From: an uncultured Bacteroidia bacterium
GTDB lineage: Bacteria > Bacteroidota > Bacteroidia > Bacteroidales > Prolixibacteraceae
NCBI GenBank assembly: GCA_903905505.1
Contig: CAIVGL010000004.1
Location: 118,034 to 182,033, forward strand
Reading direction: 5' to 3'
Length of the DNA stretch: 64,000 nucleotides
The notes beneath the pieces are model-generated. The model was not told where the DNA came from. It worked only from the letters and a program-made list of their open reading frames with translations, and searched no databases. Position 1 is the stretch's first letter; each line of letters begins with the position of its first letter. Position numbers and translations under genes: made by a program. Positions 9,501-17,845 of the stretch are shown one piece after another.

Positions 9501-10018
9501 ATAACTTAATTCGCAACGGCTTTCATGTCGTTGGTGGTCCAACCAAAGAGCTTGGTGGTTTCCGTGAGAATTTAAGTGGCAATTATTTAAATGACGGAGT
9601 TTTTGTACCGGGTGTTGTCGCGATCACGAATGGAAGTGGAGCGGTTACTTACAGAGAAAACCTTGGTGAAGCAGGAACCTTATTCCAACCTTACATCATT
9701 AGCAATGGATGGGATTTTGCTAGAGATGCCATGTTCGATGCCGATTTTGTAAAACTAAGGGAAGTTTCTCTTAGCTATAGATTGCCTGCAAGTATTGTAA
9801 ACCGAATGGGTGCAGTTAAAGGATTATCGGTTTCAATTTACAGTCGGAATATCATGCTTTGGACCAAAGCCAAGATTGGCGTAGATCCGGAAAGGGCCTT
9901 CCAAGCAGAACAATCAACAGGTGGTAAACGAGGTGTCCAATTTATGCAGGGTATCGAAAGATACAACCTTGATCCATGGGTAATTCCTGTAGGTGTTAAA
10001 TTCGACCTTACGTTTTAG
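6572..10018 (+). CDS. SusC/RagA family TonB-dependent outer-membrane receptor
   Basis: A 1148-residue protein with an N-terminal signal. It has a carboxypeptidase-D-like regulatory domain (residues about 52-125, SVNGKVTSASDKTTMPGVSI to VVLTES), the TonB-box-like VDEVVVTALG (129-138), and a plug domain. The plug contains LSGKVAGVQINS, VIRGATSLS, PLFVVDGVPI and LKGASAAALYGSRAGNGVVLITTK. A long outer-membrane barrel follows, ending in the aromatic VGVKFDLTF. The length is typical of SusC proteins. It transports oligosaccharides captured by its SusD partner, which starts 22 bases downstream. The substrate cannot be read from sequence; neighbouring enzymes suggest a GalNAc- or galactose-containing glycan. 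Confidence 0.93.
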   Translation: MKYKNLFRSITRQLLPTMLATALLIGTAMTGSAKSDQTGLSENSEAQQSVSVNGKVTSASDKTTMPGVSIQLKGTTKGTITNMDGGFTVDVPGNNAILIFSFIGYKTLEVPVNGQKVINVVLTESILAVDEVVVTALGISRKEKSLGFAVAKVSGEDMSRVVQENAINALSGKVAGVQINSTGGTGSSVSMVIRGATSLSNDNQPLFVVDGVPISNTVNNVSGFGNDNKVDYGNAISDVNSNDIESVSVLKGASAAALYGSRAGNGVVLITTKSGKKNKGVKIEVTSNTVFDNPYKFWDISKQFANGILPFTPADLPPGTTMVVDPTSKAGSGYPLDKGYFAVQWNSPKDANGVQVPTELVSHPNNVKNFVRTGVTTSNEVAVSNSTESFHYRIGVANMTNHGVIPNSDLFRNNLTTSATIKARDNFTISSNININKSWSNNRPSSNRGTNPMQWAYAVPQNTDIRELKNYWAPGKEGVVQNVPSVPDYNNPYFLANEVNNSYTRDRIYGNLKADWQITKELSLFVRYALDQFSETRESKIGPGYTDEPNNGAYGISDSKSYQRNTDFLATYAKQVNDFSLSFSVGGNALYTTGQGISNASTAGLIVPNVFTVGNIKNGTLSYGSGYSQKGIYSLYSVANLGWKDRIYLDLTARNDWSSTLPVANQSYFYPSASLSFLVDKLANMGENVSLFKVRGGIAKVGNDTDPYQLINTYGNNGQWGSAIRLSKSGTLLAPNLKPEEATSMEGGLDLGFFQNRLRFEGTFYKADNRNQILRNIPIASSTGSDAININAGLLESRGWELSLGGTPIKTKDWSWDISANLTRNRTRVKSIAPGIEAIKFWEQANGGAWSYVGDEVGAIYDAAMLTVTDKSSPYYGYPIINPEPDYEWIRDKEIQDSRNKIGNYNPRFILGVNSALTYKSFALNFTFDWRCGGQFISQTERYGRDDGLSGSWLKSMINPGGRTGKELRDWLVANQDNLIRNGFHVVGGPTKELGGFRENLSGNYLNDGVFVPGVVAITNGSGAVTYRENLGEAGTLFQPYIISNGWDFARDAMFDADFVKLREVSLSYRLPASIVNRMGAVKGLSVSIYSRNIMLWTKAKIGVDPERAFQAEQSTGGKRGVQFMQGIERYNLDPWVIPVGVKFDLTF

Positions 10019-10040
10019 TAACCTTTAAAAAATCTATATT

Positions 10041-11693
10041 ATGAATATTATAAAAAACACATCATACGCAGCCTTGTTGCTGCTCGCCATATTTACCTTT
10101 TCATGTAAAAACTTGGCCGAAATGAATATTAATCCGAACGGTGTTGACCCAGCAAATACTTCGCCGAACTTCCTGATGGCCACTGTTATTACGGCAACAG
10201 GCGGATCGGTTATAAATATGGGTTACGGAGATATCGCAGGAGTTATGCAACACACCCAAAAAGATGGCTGGGCTAGTGGCCACAACAGATACGACTGGAG
10301 TGACCAGAGCTGGGCCGGATATTATGGAATACTTAGAAATGCAGAGGAGATGCTTAAAAAATCGAAAGCTTCAAATCTAGACTTTCAGGCCGGTGTTGCC
10401 ATGCTGTTTAAAGCCTATAATTTTGGCATGATCGCCGATTTATGGGGAGATGCCCCTTACAGCCAAGCGCTTAAAGGTGAGGAAGGCGCCGCGTATTTCA
10501 AGCCGGCATTTGATGCACAGAAAAGCATCTATCTAGGCGTAATTGCGATGCTTGACAGTGCGAACACCCTATTTTCAAAAGAGCAAAGCACCTACAAAAT
10601 TGACCCTGCTCAAGATGTGCTTTACAACGGGAATGTTCGTCAATGGCAGAAATTCTCTAATTCGTTAGCATTGAGATATTATTTAAGAATCTCAACAAAA
10701 GAGCCAATAATTGCTAAGGCCGGGATTGAGAAAATAACAGGTGATCCAAGTAAATATCCACTTATCCTTGATGCCGCAGACGATGCTAGCTATAGCTTTA
10801 TTGGATTAAGCCCATCCGATTCATGGCCAACAGCTACGCAGTTTAGCAACGATCTCTCAAATTTTACTCGAGTTAAGCCTTGTGCTACCTTGGTTACTAA
10901 ATTGCAAGCTTTAAATGACCCTCGTCTAAACATCTGGGCAGCAAAAGTAAAAACGCCTCTTGTCGTTGACCAGAGTAAACCTGCCGATTATGATGAAATT
11001 GTGGACGGCAAGCGAATCATTTCAAAAGAAATTGCGAATGAGTTTCAGTCAAATTATCATGTGACGCTAAATCTTGATCCTGATTATGTAGGTTATCCAC
11101 CAGCATGGTCGACATTTGAGTTTTTCTATAATTTAAATCCATCCCTTCAACAAGGTAGTGCCAATCCGCATGCTTCTCAGCTCAACGATATTTATAAGGC
11201 AGCCTCTGGGCCGTTGCTTAAGGTTAGATTACTATCTGCCGCAGAAATTCGTTTTAGCCTTGCAGAAATTGCCCTTAAAGGATGGAATGCTGGTGGGACT
11301 GCAACAGCTCATTATAACGCAGGTGTTCAAGCATCCTTGCAAACATGGAGTGTAGGTAGTTCTTACGACAGCTATATTGCAAATTCTGGTGTTGCATACA
11401 ACGGCACGCTTGCGCGGATTATGGAACAAAAATGGATTGCTAGCTGGACTGCAGCAACTGAAGCTTGGATGGATTATATCAGAACAGGATTACCCGCAAT
11501 TCAATCTGGCCCTTCAGCAAAAAGATCAGTATTACCTGTAAGGTTTACTTACGGGAATAACGAGAAGTTATACAATCCCGAAAATTCAAATACAGCAATC
11601 GGAAAACTTCAATCTACAACCTTTTCCACAGATGGACAAAACAGCAACTGGTCGAAAAACTGGCTGCAACAAGGGACAGGGAAACCCTGGTAA
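10041..11693 (+). CDS. SusD/RagB family substrate-binding outer-membrane lipoprotein
   Basis: A 550-residue lipoprotein. The signal peptide ends in FTFSC (C22) followed by KNLAEMNINPNGVDP, the usual start of the SusD_2 type. Recognisable SusD features are the N-terminal NPNGV segment, the helical repeats around YYGILRNAEEML and AYNFGMIADLWGDAPYSQAL, and EIALKGW plus WIASWTAATEAWMDYIRTGLP near the C-terminus. It forms the lid over the SusC-like barrel and binds the polysaccharide at the cell surface. The gene follows the SusC-like gene by 22 bases, and a hairpin resembling a terminator comes 20 bases after its stop. Confidence 0.92.
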   Translation: MNIIKNTSYAALLLLAIFTFSCKNLAEMNINPNGVDPANTSPNFLMATVITATGGSVINMGYGDIAGVMQHTQKDGWASGHNRYDWSDQSWAGYYGILRNAEEMLKKSKASNLDFQAGVAMLFKAYNFGMIADLWGDAPYSQALKGEEGAAYFKPAFDAQKSIYLGVIAMLDSANTLFSKEQSTYKIDPAQDVLYNGNVRQWQKFSNSLALRYYLRISTKEPIIAKAGIEKITGDPSKYPLILDAADDASYSFIGLSPSDSWPTATQFSNDLSNFTRVKPCATLVTKLQALNDPRLNIWAAKVKTPLVVDQSKPADYDEIVDGKRIISKEIANEFQSNYHVTLNLDPDYVGYPPAWSTFEFFYNLNPSLQQGSANPHASQLNDIYKAASGPLLKVRLLSAAEIRFSLAEIALKGWNAGGTATAHYNAGVQASLQTWSVGSSYDSYIANSGVAYNGTLARIMEQKWIASWTAATEAWMDYIRTGLPAIQSGPSAKRSVLPVRFTYGNNEKLYNPENSNTAIGKLQSTTFSTDGQNSNWSKNWLQQGTGKPW

Positions 11694-11712
11694 ACCTTTC
11701 GAAGTATAAAAA

Positions 11713-11752
11713 TAAGCAGGTGGTATTTTTACAATACCCCTGCTTACTTTTT
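11713..11752 (+). terminator. Intrinsic terminator after the SusD-like gene
   Basis: TAAGCAGG (11713-11720) pairs with CCTGCTTA (11739-11746). Inside this, GGTAT pairs with ATACC with one bulged base, leaving a 7-base loop, and the tract CTTTTT follows. It lies between the SusD-like and GH172 genes and may let the surface-receptor genes be transcribed more than the enzyme genes. Confidence 0.75.
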
Positions 11753-11778
11753 AAATAAAATTGTAACTAAAACTTGAA

Positions 11779-13266
11779 ATGAAGATTTTTTTCGCGAAAA
11801 TTTTAATGATTTGTTTTTCCATCGCGTCTTTTAATAATCTAAACGCACAACAAGCTGGATCAGCTGGTCTTTCGGTTCTTGATCAACTTACACATGCGTC
11901 ATCGGCACAAAGCAGAAGAGTGTCGAGTAGCGATCTTAATTTCAATGGGAATGGCGACTCCAAAGAGATCATGCCTGGTGAAACATTGATCCTCGCCGAC
12001 CTTGAAGGACCTGGAATTATAAAGCACATCTGGAATACCACAGCCTCACTGAATCCATTCTCTTCGAATGCCGTAATACTTCGAATTTATTGGGACAATG
12101 CTGAAAAACCAAGTATCGAAGTCCCACTTGGTGATTTCTTCGGTGTTGGTCATGGCAAAAACAAAGATCTTGAATCATTACCGATAAGTGTGTCATCTTT
12201 GGGCAGGTCGCGCAGTTGCTTCTGGGACATGCCCTTTAAAAAGCATGCCAAAATTACCTTGACCAATGAAATGCAAGGATTCGGTCCATTTGAACTTTAC
12301 TATTATGTAGACTGGGAAAAAGTTGAATCTCTCCCAAAAGATATATTGTACTTCCACGCAAGATACAACCAACAAAATAGAGCCGCTTCAGGCGATCATA
12401 CGATTCTCAACACTACCGGCAAAGGAAATTATGTTGGAACTGTCTACTCTGTCCTTCAAGTGGTCAATGGATGGTTCGGTGAAGGTGACGATCGCTTTTA
12501 TACTGATGGTGAAAAACATCCTTCTATCCAAGGCACTGGAACAGAAGATTACTTTGGCGATTCCTGGGGTTTTCGAGAGTTTTCAAGCGCCTATCATGGC
12601 GTATCGCTCTATGAAGGACCACTAGTTGGGGATCGAGTATCGGCTTATCGCTGGCATTTGAAAGATCCTATTCGATTTAGCAAGTCACTAAAATTCGACA
12701 TTGAGCATCGCGGTAGCGTGGTTGATGATGATGGCACCAAACATTCTAGTTCCAATGAACGAGCCGATTGGATTAGCTCTGTGGCATTCTGGTACCAGAC
12801 ACCAGCGGTATATTCAGATTCTAAAATTGCACCATTAGCCCAAAGGACACCTCCTTATCAGATTTTGCTTGCCTCAGCATTGCCGATGACAGCAACACCG
12901 AATAAGTTTACGAAGGAACCCGAAGGAATTCGCTTTGCACCCGAGACACCAGCTGGAGAGATTGAATTTACCTTTGAATTAAAACTGCCAGGCCGATATA
13001 AATTCTCAGCCGTTCTTGTCGACGACCTTTTCGGAAGTCAATATCAGCCGATGCTAGACAACCAGCCTGCTGGAGCAGCTCTGAACATGCTAAGTAAAGG
13101 AGGCGACTGGTCGGAATATGTTTTTGGCACCTTTAACCTCTCGTCTGGCAGTCATAAATTTAAATTAAAAGGTCAGGGAGCATCTCCAAATAGGAGCACA
13201 CTTCTTAAGCCACAATTTGCCATTGGAATAAGCAGCTTAATCCTGCTTCGTCTTGAAGATATTTAA
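11779..13266 (+). CDS. DUF2961 / glycoside hydrolase family 172 protein
   Basis: A 495-residue secreted protein; signal peptide to about NNLNA (residue 23). The DUF2961 core includes ILADLEGPGIIKHIW, DNAEKPSIEVPLGDFFGVGHG, WFGEGDDRFYTDGE and GTGTEDYFGDSWGF. Two glutamates, E235 (WFGEGDD) and E256 (GTGTEDYF), are 21 residues apart. From memory this matches the spacing of the catalytic pair in the founding GH172 alpha-fructofuranosidase. The family acts on alpha-fructofuranosides and D-arabinofuranosides and assembles as oligomers of beta-jelly-roll subunits. A C-terminal beta domain (about 390-490) follows. It is the first enzyme gene after the SusC/D terminator. Activity here is inferred; the furanose substrate is unknown. 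Confidence 0.82.
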   Translation: MKIFFAKILMICFSIASFNNLNAQQAGSAGLSVLDQLTHASSAQSRRVSSSDLNFNGNGDSKEIMPGETLILADLEGPGIIKHIWNTTASLNPFSSNAVILRIYWDNAEKPSIEVPLGDFFGVGHGKNKDLESLPISVSSLGRSRSCFWDMPFKKHAKITLTNEMQGFGPFELYYYVDWEKVESLPKDILYFHARYNQQNRAASGDHTILNTTGKGNYVGTVYSVLQVVNGWFGEGDDRFYTDGEKHPSIQGTGTEDYFGDSWGFREFSSAYHGVSLYEGPLVGDRVSAYRWHLKDPIRFSKSLKFDIEHRGSVVDDDGTKHSSSNERADWISSVAFWYQTPAVYSDSKIAPLAQRTPPYQILLASALPMTATPNKFTKEPEGIRFAPETPAGEIEFTFELKLPGRYKFSAVLVDDLFGSQYQPMLDNQPAGAALNMLSKGGDWSEYVFGTFNLSSGSHKFKLKGQGASPNRSTLLKPQFAIGISSLILLRLEDI

Positions 13267-13310
13267 AAAAATAATTACTTTTAAACCATGTATTATATAA
13301 ATTTTTAAAA

Positions 13311-14669
13311 ATGAGAAAATTAATTTTTGGACTATTATTTCTATGCTGTTCTTTTTTAACTAGCTCAGCAGCAACACCAAAAGCAATCACCCCGGAGACC
13401 GCTCTTCAGGCATATCTTCATAATAACGACAACTCCTTTAAATGGGAGGTCAAAGAGAAAATGAAGGGTGATGGAGTCATGCTTTATCGTCTAGAATACA
13501 CCTCCCAGGTGTGGCGCGGAATTACCTGGAAACATGAGATGTTTATCATGGTTCCTGAAGTTCTAAAATACAACGATGCCCTTCTATTTATTACTGGTGG
13601 TCACAACGACAAAACTGTTCCAAGCACGCATAAATGGGATGAAGATTTAGTCGTTAATTTGAGCAATCTTGCCAAGACCAATAAATCCATTGTATCCTTG
13701 ATTTGGCAGGTGCCTAATCAGCCCCTTTATGGCGACCGTACTGAAGATGCACTAATCTCATTTACCCTTCATAGCTATCTGCAAGATCATGATTTCACCT
13801 GGCCATTGCTTTTTGCTATGACAAAGAGTGCCGTTCGGGCGATGGATGTAGTTCAAAAATTTGCCACTAAAGAGATCAAGAAAAACGTAGGTCATTTTAT
13901 TGTTTCTGGGGCGTCAAAAAGAGGCTGGACAACTTGGTTGACTGGAGCAAATGATAAACGTGTAAAAGCAATTGGACCAATGGTTATTGATGTTCTTAAT
14001 ATGCCTGTCAATGTAGATTACCAAAAAAAGGTATGGGGCGATTATAGTGTTGAAATCCAAGACTACGTTAATCTTGGAATTGCTCAGCAGTTTAATACTC
14101 CAGGTGGAAGCGATTTAGTAAAAATGGTTGACCCATATTCGTATCGCAAATTATTGACGATGCCAAAAATGATCTTTATGGGAACGAATGACCCATACTG
14201 GCCAGCAGATGCAGTTAAGAATTACATCGACAGCATTCCGGGTGACAACCATATCTGTTATACCCCCAATGCAGCTCATGACCTAGGCGACAAGAAGAAA
14301 GCCTTTGCAACACTGAGTGCCTTCGTTGGCACCACAGTAACCAACGGGAAATATGCAATCTGCAACTATACCATTTCACAAGACAATAGAACATTAACAC
14401 TAAAGATTCAGTCAACACCTGAAATACTTGTTGATGCCTCGATCTGGAGTGCCGATTCAAAAGATCAAGATTTCAGAGACGAACACTGGTCTGGGATAAG
14501 CTTAAATGCAGCACACCAGAAAGACATTACGGTAACCGTTCAGATCCCTGAATCTGGTTACAAAGCGTTTTATGTCGATTTGAATTACAAATCACCATTT
14601 GGAGCAGACTATACACAAAGCACGCGTATGTTTGTCACCAACGATCGTAAATTATTACTTCGGAACTAA
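13311..14669 (+). CDS. PhoPQ-activated pathogenicity-related family alpha/beta hydrolase (PqaA-like)
   Basis: A 452-residue secreted protein; signal peptide to about SSAAT (residue 21). It matches the PhoPQ-related (PF10142) family: TPETALQAYL near the N-terminus, then WKHEMFIMVPE, LLFITGGHND and IWQVPNQPLY. The nucleophile elbow VSGASKRGWTTWL (S202) follows, then MGTNDPYWPADA and NAAHDLGD, which could supply the acid and histidine of the triad. Molecular function of the family is unknown; the fold indicates an esterase or peptidase. It follows the GH172 gene by 44 bases and ends before a strong terminator, so the two probably form a unit. Confidence 0.8.
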   Translation: MRKLIFGLLFLCCSFLTSSAATPKAITPETALQAYLHNNDNSFKWEVKEKMKGDGVMLYRLEYTSQVWRGITWKHEMFIMVPEVLKYNDALLFITGGHNDKTVPSTHKWDEDLVVNLSNLAKTNKSIVSLIWQVPNQPLYGDRTEDALISFTLHSYLQDHDFTWPLLFAMTKSAVRAMDVVQKFATKEIKKNVGHFIVSGASKRGWTTWLTGANDKRVKAIGPMVIDVLNMPVNVDYQKKVWGDYSVEIQDYVNLGIAQQFNTPGGSDLVKMVDPYSYRKLLTMPKMIFMGTNDPYWPADAVKNYIDSIPGDNHICYTPNAAHDLGDKKKAFATLSAFVGTTVTNGKYAICNYTISQDNRTLTLKIQSTPEILVDASIWSADSKDQDFRDEHWSGISLNAAHQKDITVTVQIPESGYKAFYVDLNYKSPFGADYTQSTRMFVTNDRKLLLRN

Positions 14670-14685
14670 TCCAAAATAAAATTTT

Positions 14686-14721
14686 AAAGGCAGCCATCTA
14701 TTATCAATGGCTGCCTTTTTT
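14686..14721 (+). terminator. Strong intrinsic terminator
   Basis: AAAGGCAGCCAT (14686-14697) and ATGGCTGCCTTT (14707-14718) are perfect inverted repeats with a 9-base loop, ending in a run of six T. It lies 17 bases after the stop of the PqaA-like gene and ends that transcript; the ADP-ribosylglycohydrolase-fold gene starts 50 bases further on and must have its own promoter or rely on readthrough. Confidence 0.9.
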
Positions 14722-14771
14722 ACTACTAATTGCAGAGGATCTTAAATCCAAAATAATTCATCACAACGATA

Positions 14772-16382
14772 ATGAAACTAAATCTCTTCTCCAGTCTGAT
14801 CCTGCTTCTTTGCTTAAACCTAACTTCATGCCAAGAAAACAAGAATAAAATACAGCGCACTATCCCCATCGAGGTGCTCAAAGATAAAATTGCAGGAGGC
14901 TGGGCAGGAAAAATGATTGGTGTAAGCTATGGCGTACCGACCGAATTTGTGGCGCATGGATTTACCTTAGAAGATACGATCAAATGGACTCCTTCGCAAA
15001 CAAATCTGGCCCTTTTAGAGGATGACATCTATGTGCAGTTAACGTTTATGATGACCATGGATCAATTTGGCATGGATGCACCAGCGAAGAAATTCCAAGA
15101 ATTATTTGCAAAATCGGGCTATAAACTTTGGCATGCCAATGTACAGGCCAGAAAAAATTATTTCGACAGCATCTTCCCTCCCCAATCTGGAAGTCCTGAA
15201 TACAATGCTCATGCGGACGATATTGATTTTCAAATCGAAGCTGACTATATTGGATTGATGTGTCCAGGCATGCCACAGACAGCCACGAAAATGGCGCAGA
15301 AGATTGGCCATATCATGAATTATGGCGATGGTGTTTATGGCGGCAATTTTGTCGCTGCACTCTATTCAGAAGCCTATTTTGAAAACGACATCTTAAAAGT
15401 CGTTGAGCATGCTCTAAAATCGCTTCCGCAAGAGAGCGAATACGCAAAAATTATTAGTGACGCCATCCTTCTTCACGGCCACTATCCCAAAGATTGGCGC
15501 GCTGCCTGGAAAGAACTAGAAAAGAAATGGGCAACCATTGATATCTGCGGCGCAGGATCAAGCTATAATATCGATGCAAAACTTAATGGAGCCTATATCG
15601 TATTTGGATTGCTTTATGGAGAGGGTGACCCATTAAAAACGATGGAGATCTCCACTCGATGTGGTCAAGATTCAGATTGTAATCCATCAAGTGCGCTAGG
15701 TGTACTTGGAGTTTTAAAAGGATTTAGCGCCTTTCCAAAAGAGTATCGCGAACAAGTTGAATATTTGGGTGATTCTCTTTTTATCAATACCGATTACTCA
15801 TTTAAAAAAACCATTGCAAAAACGGTGGATTACGTGAAGCAGATTGCGGTCCAAGAAGGAGGTTTAGTTACCGAGAACCTTGTTAGCATCAATCCGCAAG
15901 CACCTAAAGCTGGAGTTGTTGAATCCTCCTTCCCTAACCTTCTTTTTGATCGCAGAGTGACTCCATTTGAAAAAGAAGGATGGGAATTTAAGGGTAAATG
16001 GGAAACGAAATTCAAATCAGATACGATTCCACAATCTCGATTTAGCGCCAATGCAGGTGATGAAGCTACATTTACCTTTGAAGGGACAGGAGTCTCCCTG
16101 GCAGGAAATTGGGATCGCAACTGCGGCAAGGCCGATATTTATGTCGATGGTCAATTCAAAAGAACAATCGACTGCTACTTTAACTTCTCCCATCAATCTC
16201 CGGGAAATACAAGCATTTTCATGATTACTCAACTACCTCAAGGCAAACACATTCTTAAAGTTGTGGTCAAAAATGAAAAGCGAGCAGAGGCCGAAGGATC
16301 AACTATTTATCTTTCTGAAGCTATTATTTTTAAAACTGGCCCAAAGATCGCAGATAATTTTAAATTTACATTTCAGAACTAA
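14772..16382 (+). CDS. Exported ADP-ribosylglycohydrolase-fold lipoprotein
   Basis: A 536-residue lipoprotein; the signal peptide ends in NLTSC (C20). Residues about 30-350 match the ADP-ribosylglycohydrolase (DraG/ARH, PF03747) family: DKIAGGWAGKMIGVSYG, ALLEDDIYVQL (D84, D85) and CGQDSDCNPSSALGVLG (D300, D302), the expected acidic metal-ligand clusters. A C-terminal beta domain (about 400-530) with FEGTGVSLAGNWDRNCGKADIYVDGQ looks like a carbohydrate-binding module. Classical members act on cytoplasmic ADP-ribosylated proteins. A lipoprotein in a glycan locus more likely cleaves a sugar glycosidic bond outside the cytoplasm (inference). It is followed by the GH109 gene after 10 bases. Confidence 0.82.
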   Translation: MKLNLFSSLILLLCLNLTSCQENKNKIQRTIPIEVLKDKIAGGWAGKMIGVSYGVPTEFVAHGFTLEDTIKWTPSQTNLALLEDDIYVQLTFMMTMDQFGMDAPAKKFQELFAKSGYKLWHANVQARKNYFDSIFPPQSGSPEYNAHADDIDFQIEADYIGLMCPGMPQTATKMAQKIGHIMNYGDGVYGGNFVAALYSEAYFENDILKVVEHALKSLPQESEYAKIISDAILLHGHYPKDWRAAWKELEKKWATIDICGAGSSYNIDAKLNGAYIVFGLLYGEGDPLKTMEISTRCGQDSDCNPSSALGVLGVLKGFSAFPKEYREQVEYLGDSLFINTDYSFKKTIAKTVDYVKQIAVQEGGLVTENLVSINPQAPKAGVVESSFPNLLFDRRVTPFEKEGWEFKGKWETKFKSDTIPQSRFSANAGDEATFTFEGTGVSLAGNWDRNCGKADIYVDGQFKRTIDCYFNFSHQSPGNTSIFMITQLPQGKHILKVVVKNEKRAEAEGSTIYLSEAIIFKTGPKIADNFKFTFQN

Positions 16383-16392
16383 ACTGTAAACC

Positions 16393-17823
16393 ATGACTAC
16401 CGATCGCAGAAATTTTCTCAAAAAGACAATTCTAGGCACTGGTGTACTTGCCGCTGGACTTTCTACTCGTGCAAATGAAGTTAACCATGCCTCACCGGCA
16501 GAAACAAATAGAACGACAACTAAGTCACGCTTTAACATGAGCGGATACGCTGCACCAAAGCTTGATAAAGTGCGCATTGGCTTCATTGGCTTAGGGAATC
16601 GTGGACCAGGAGCTGTTGAGCGGATGTCGAATATTGAGGGTGTTGAGATTGTTGCGCTGTGTGACATACAAAGCGAAAGAGTCGATAAATGTCAAGCCAT
16701 ACTTGAGAAGCACGGACTGCCTAAAGCAAGATCCTATAGCGGAACGAAAGAGATCTGGAAGGAGATGTGCCAGAGTGTAGATCTGGACCTAATCTACATT
16801 ACCACACCATGGGCATGGCACACACCAATGGCTGTTTACGCCATGGAGAGCGGAAAACATGCAGTATCTGAAGTTCCAGCAGCCAAAACTATTGACGAGT
16901 GCTGGCAATTGGTAGAGACTTCTGAAAGAACCAGAAAGCATTTTATGATGCTAGAGAATTGCTGTTACGATTTCTTTGAACTGCTAACCCTTAACATGGC
17001 TCGACAGGGATACTTTGGCGAGATCATTCACGGCGAAGGAGCCTACATTCACGACCTTCTGGAAGGTAATTTTAGTAAGTCAAAATATTCAGACATGTGG
17101 CGACTAAAAGAGAATTACCGCGAGGGCAATATCTATCCAACTCATGGTCTCGGTCCTATTTGTCAGATTATGAATATCAACAGAGGGGATCAGATGGATT
17201 TTCTCACTTCTGTATCGTCAAAAGATTTTCAAATGAGTGCGAAAGCTAGTGAAATGGCTTCAACGGATAATTTCTACAGCGAATTTGTCGGGAAGCAATT
17301 CCGCGGCAATATGAACACCACAACCATTCGAACGATTAAAGGACGGACCATTATGGTTCAGCACGACGTCACAAGTCCACGGCCTTATTCCCGTATTCAT
17401 CTGATTAGTGGGACAAAAGGGATGGCAAGCAAATGGCCTGAGCCAGCTCGCATCTCCAATGGCCATGGGTGGCTCACAGAGATCGAGATGAAAGCAGTAA
17501 AAGAAAAATACACCCCTGAGATCGTTACGCGTATTGGCGAAATGGCAAAAAGAATTGGTGGTCATGGGGGGATGGATTTTATGATGGACTGGCGTCTAAT
17601 AGATTGTCTAAGAAATGGTCTTCCGCTTGATGAAAATGTTTACGATGCAGCTCTCTGGAGTTCTATTGCACCATTAAGTGAGAAATCTGTTACCAACCGT
17701 TCTAACTCCGTTGACATACCTGACTTTACGAATGGCAATTGGAAAACAAATGCGCCAGTTGAACTGACCCTTAAAGGGGGAGGAACAACAGAGGTTAGAA
17801 ATGCAATTAAGTCCAAAGCATAA
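16393..17823 (+). CDS. GH109-type Gfo/Idh/MocA family glycosidase with Tat signal
   Basis: A 476-residue protein. It begins with a twin-arginine signal (DRRNFLKK, residues 4-11, then TILGTGVLAAGLS). A Rossmann NAD-binding fold follows with GFIGLGNRGPG (about 63-73), VALCDI and TPWAWHTPMAVYAMESGKHAVSEVPA. The sequence NCCYDFFELLTLNMARQG and the YPTHGLGPI segment are characteristic of the GH109 alpha-N-acetylgalactosaminidase clade. The total length also agrees. GH109 enzymes cleave alpha-GalNAc by an NAD-dependent oxidation/elimination mechanism; Tat export fits the need to fold around NAD before secretion. Gene pairs with the ADP-ribosylglycohydrolase-fold lipoprotein 10 bases upstream. Other Gfo/Idh glycosidases or dehydrogenases cannot be excluded. 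Confidence 0.82.
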   Translation: MTTDRRNFLKKTILGTGVLAAGLSTRANEVNHASPAETNRTTTKSRFNMSGYAAPKLDKVRIGFIGLGNRGPGAVERMSNIEGVEIVALCDIQSERVDKCQAILEKHGLPKARSYSGTKEIWKEMCQSVDLDLIYITTPWAWHTPMAVYAMESGKHAVSEVPAAKTIDECWQLVETSERTRKHFMMLENCCYDFFELLTLNMARQGYFGEIIHGEGAYIHDLLEGNFSKSKYSDMWRLKENYREGNIYPTHGLGPICQIMNINRGDQMDFLTSVSSKDFQMSAKASEMASTDNFYSEFVGKQFRGNMNTTTIRTIKGRTIMVQHDVTSPRPYSRIHLISGTKGMASKWPEPARISNGHGWLTEIEMKAVKEKYTPEIVTRIGEMAKRIGGHGGMDFMMDWRLIDCLRNGLPLDENVYDAALWSSIAPLSEKSVTNRSNSVDIPDFTNGNWKTNAPVELTLKGGGTTEVRNAIKSKA

Positions 17824-17845
17824 ACGAAGTAACTCCTTGACTGTT

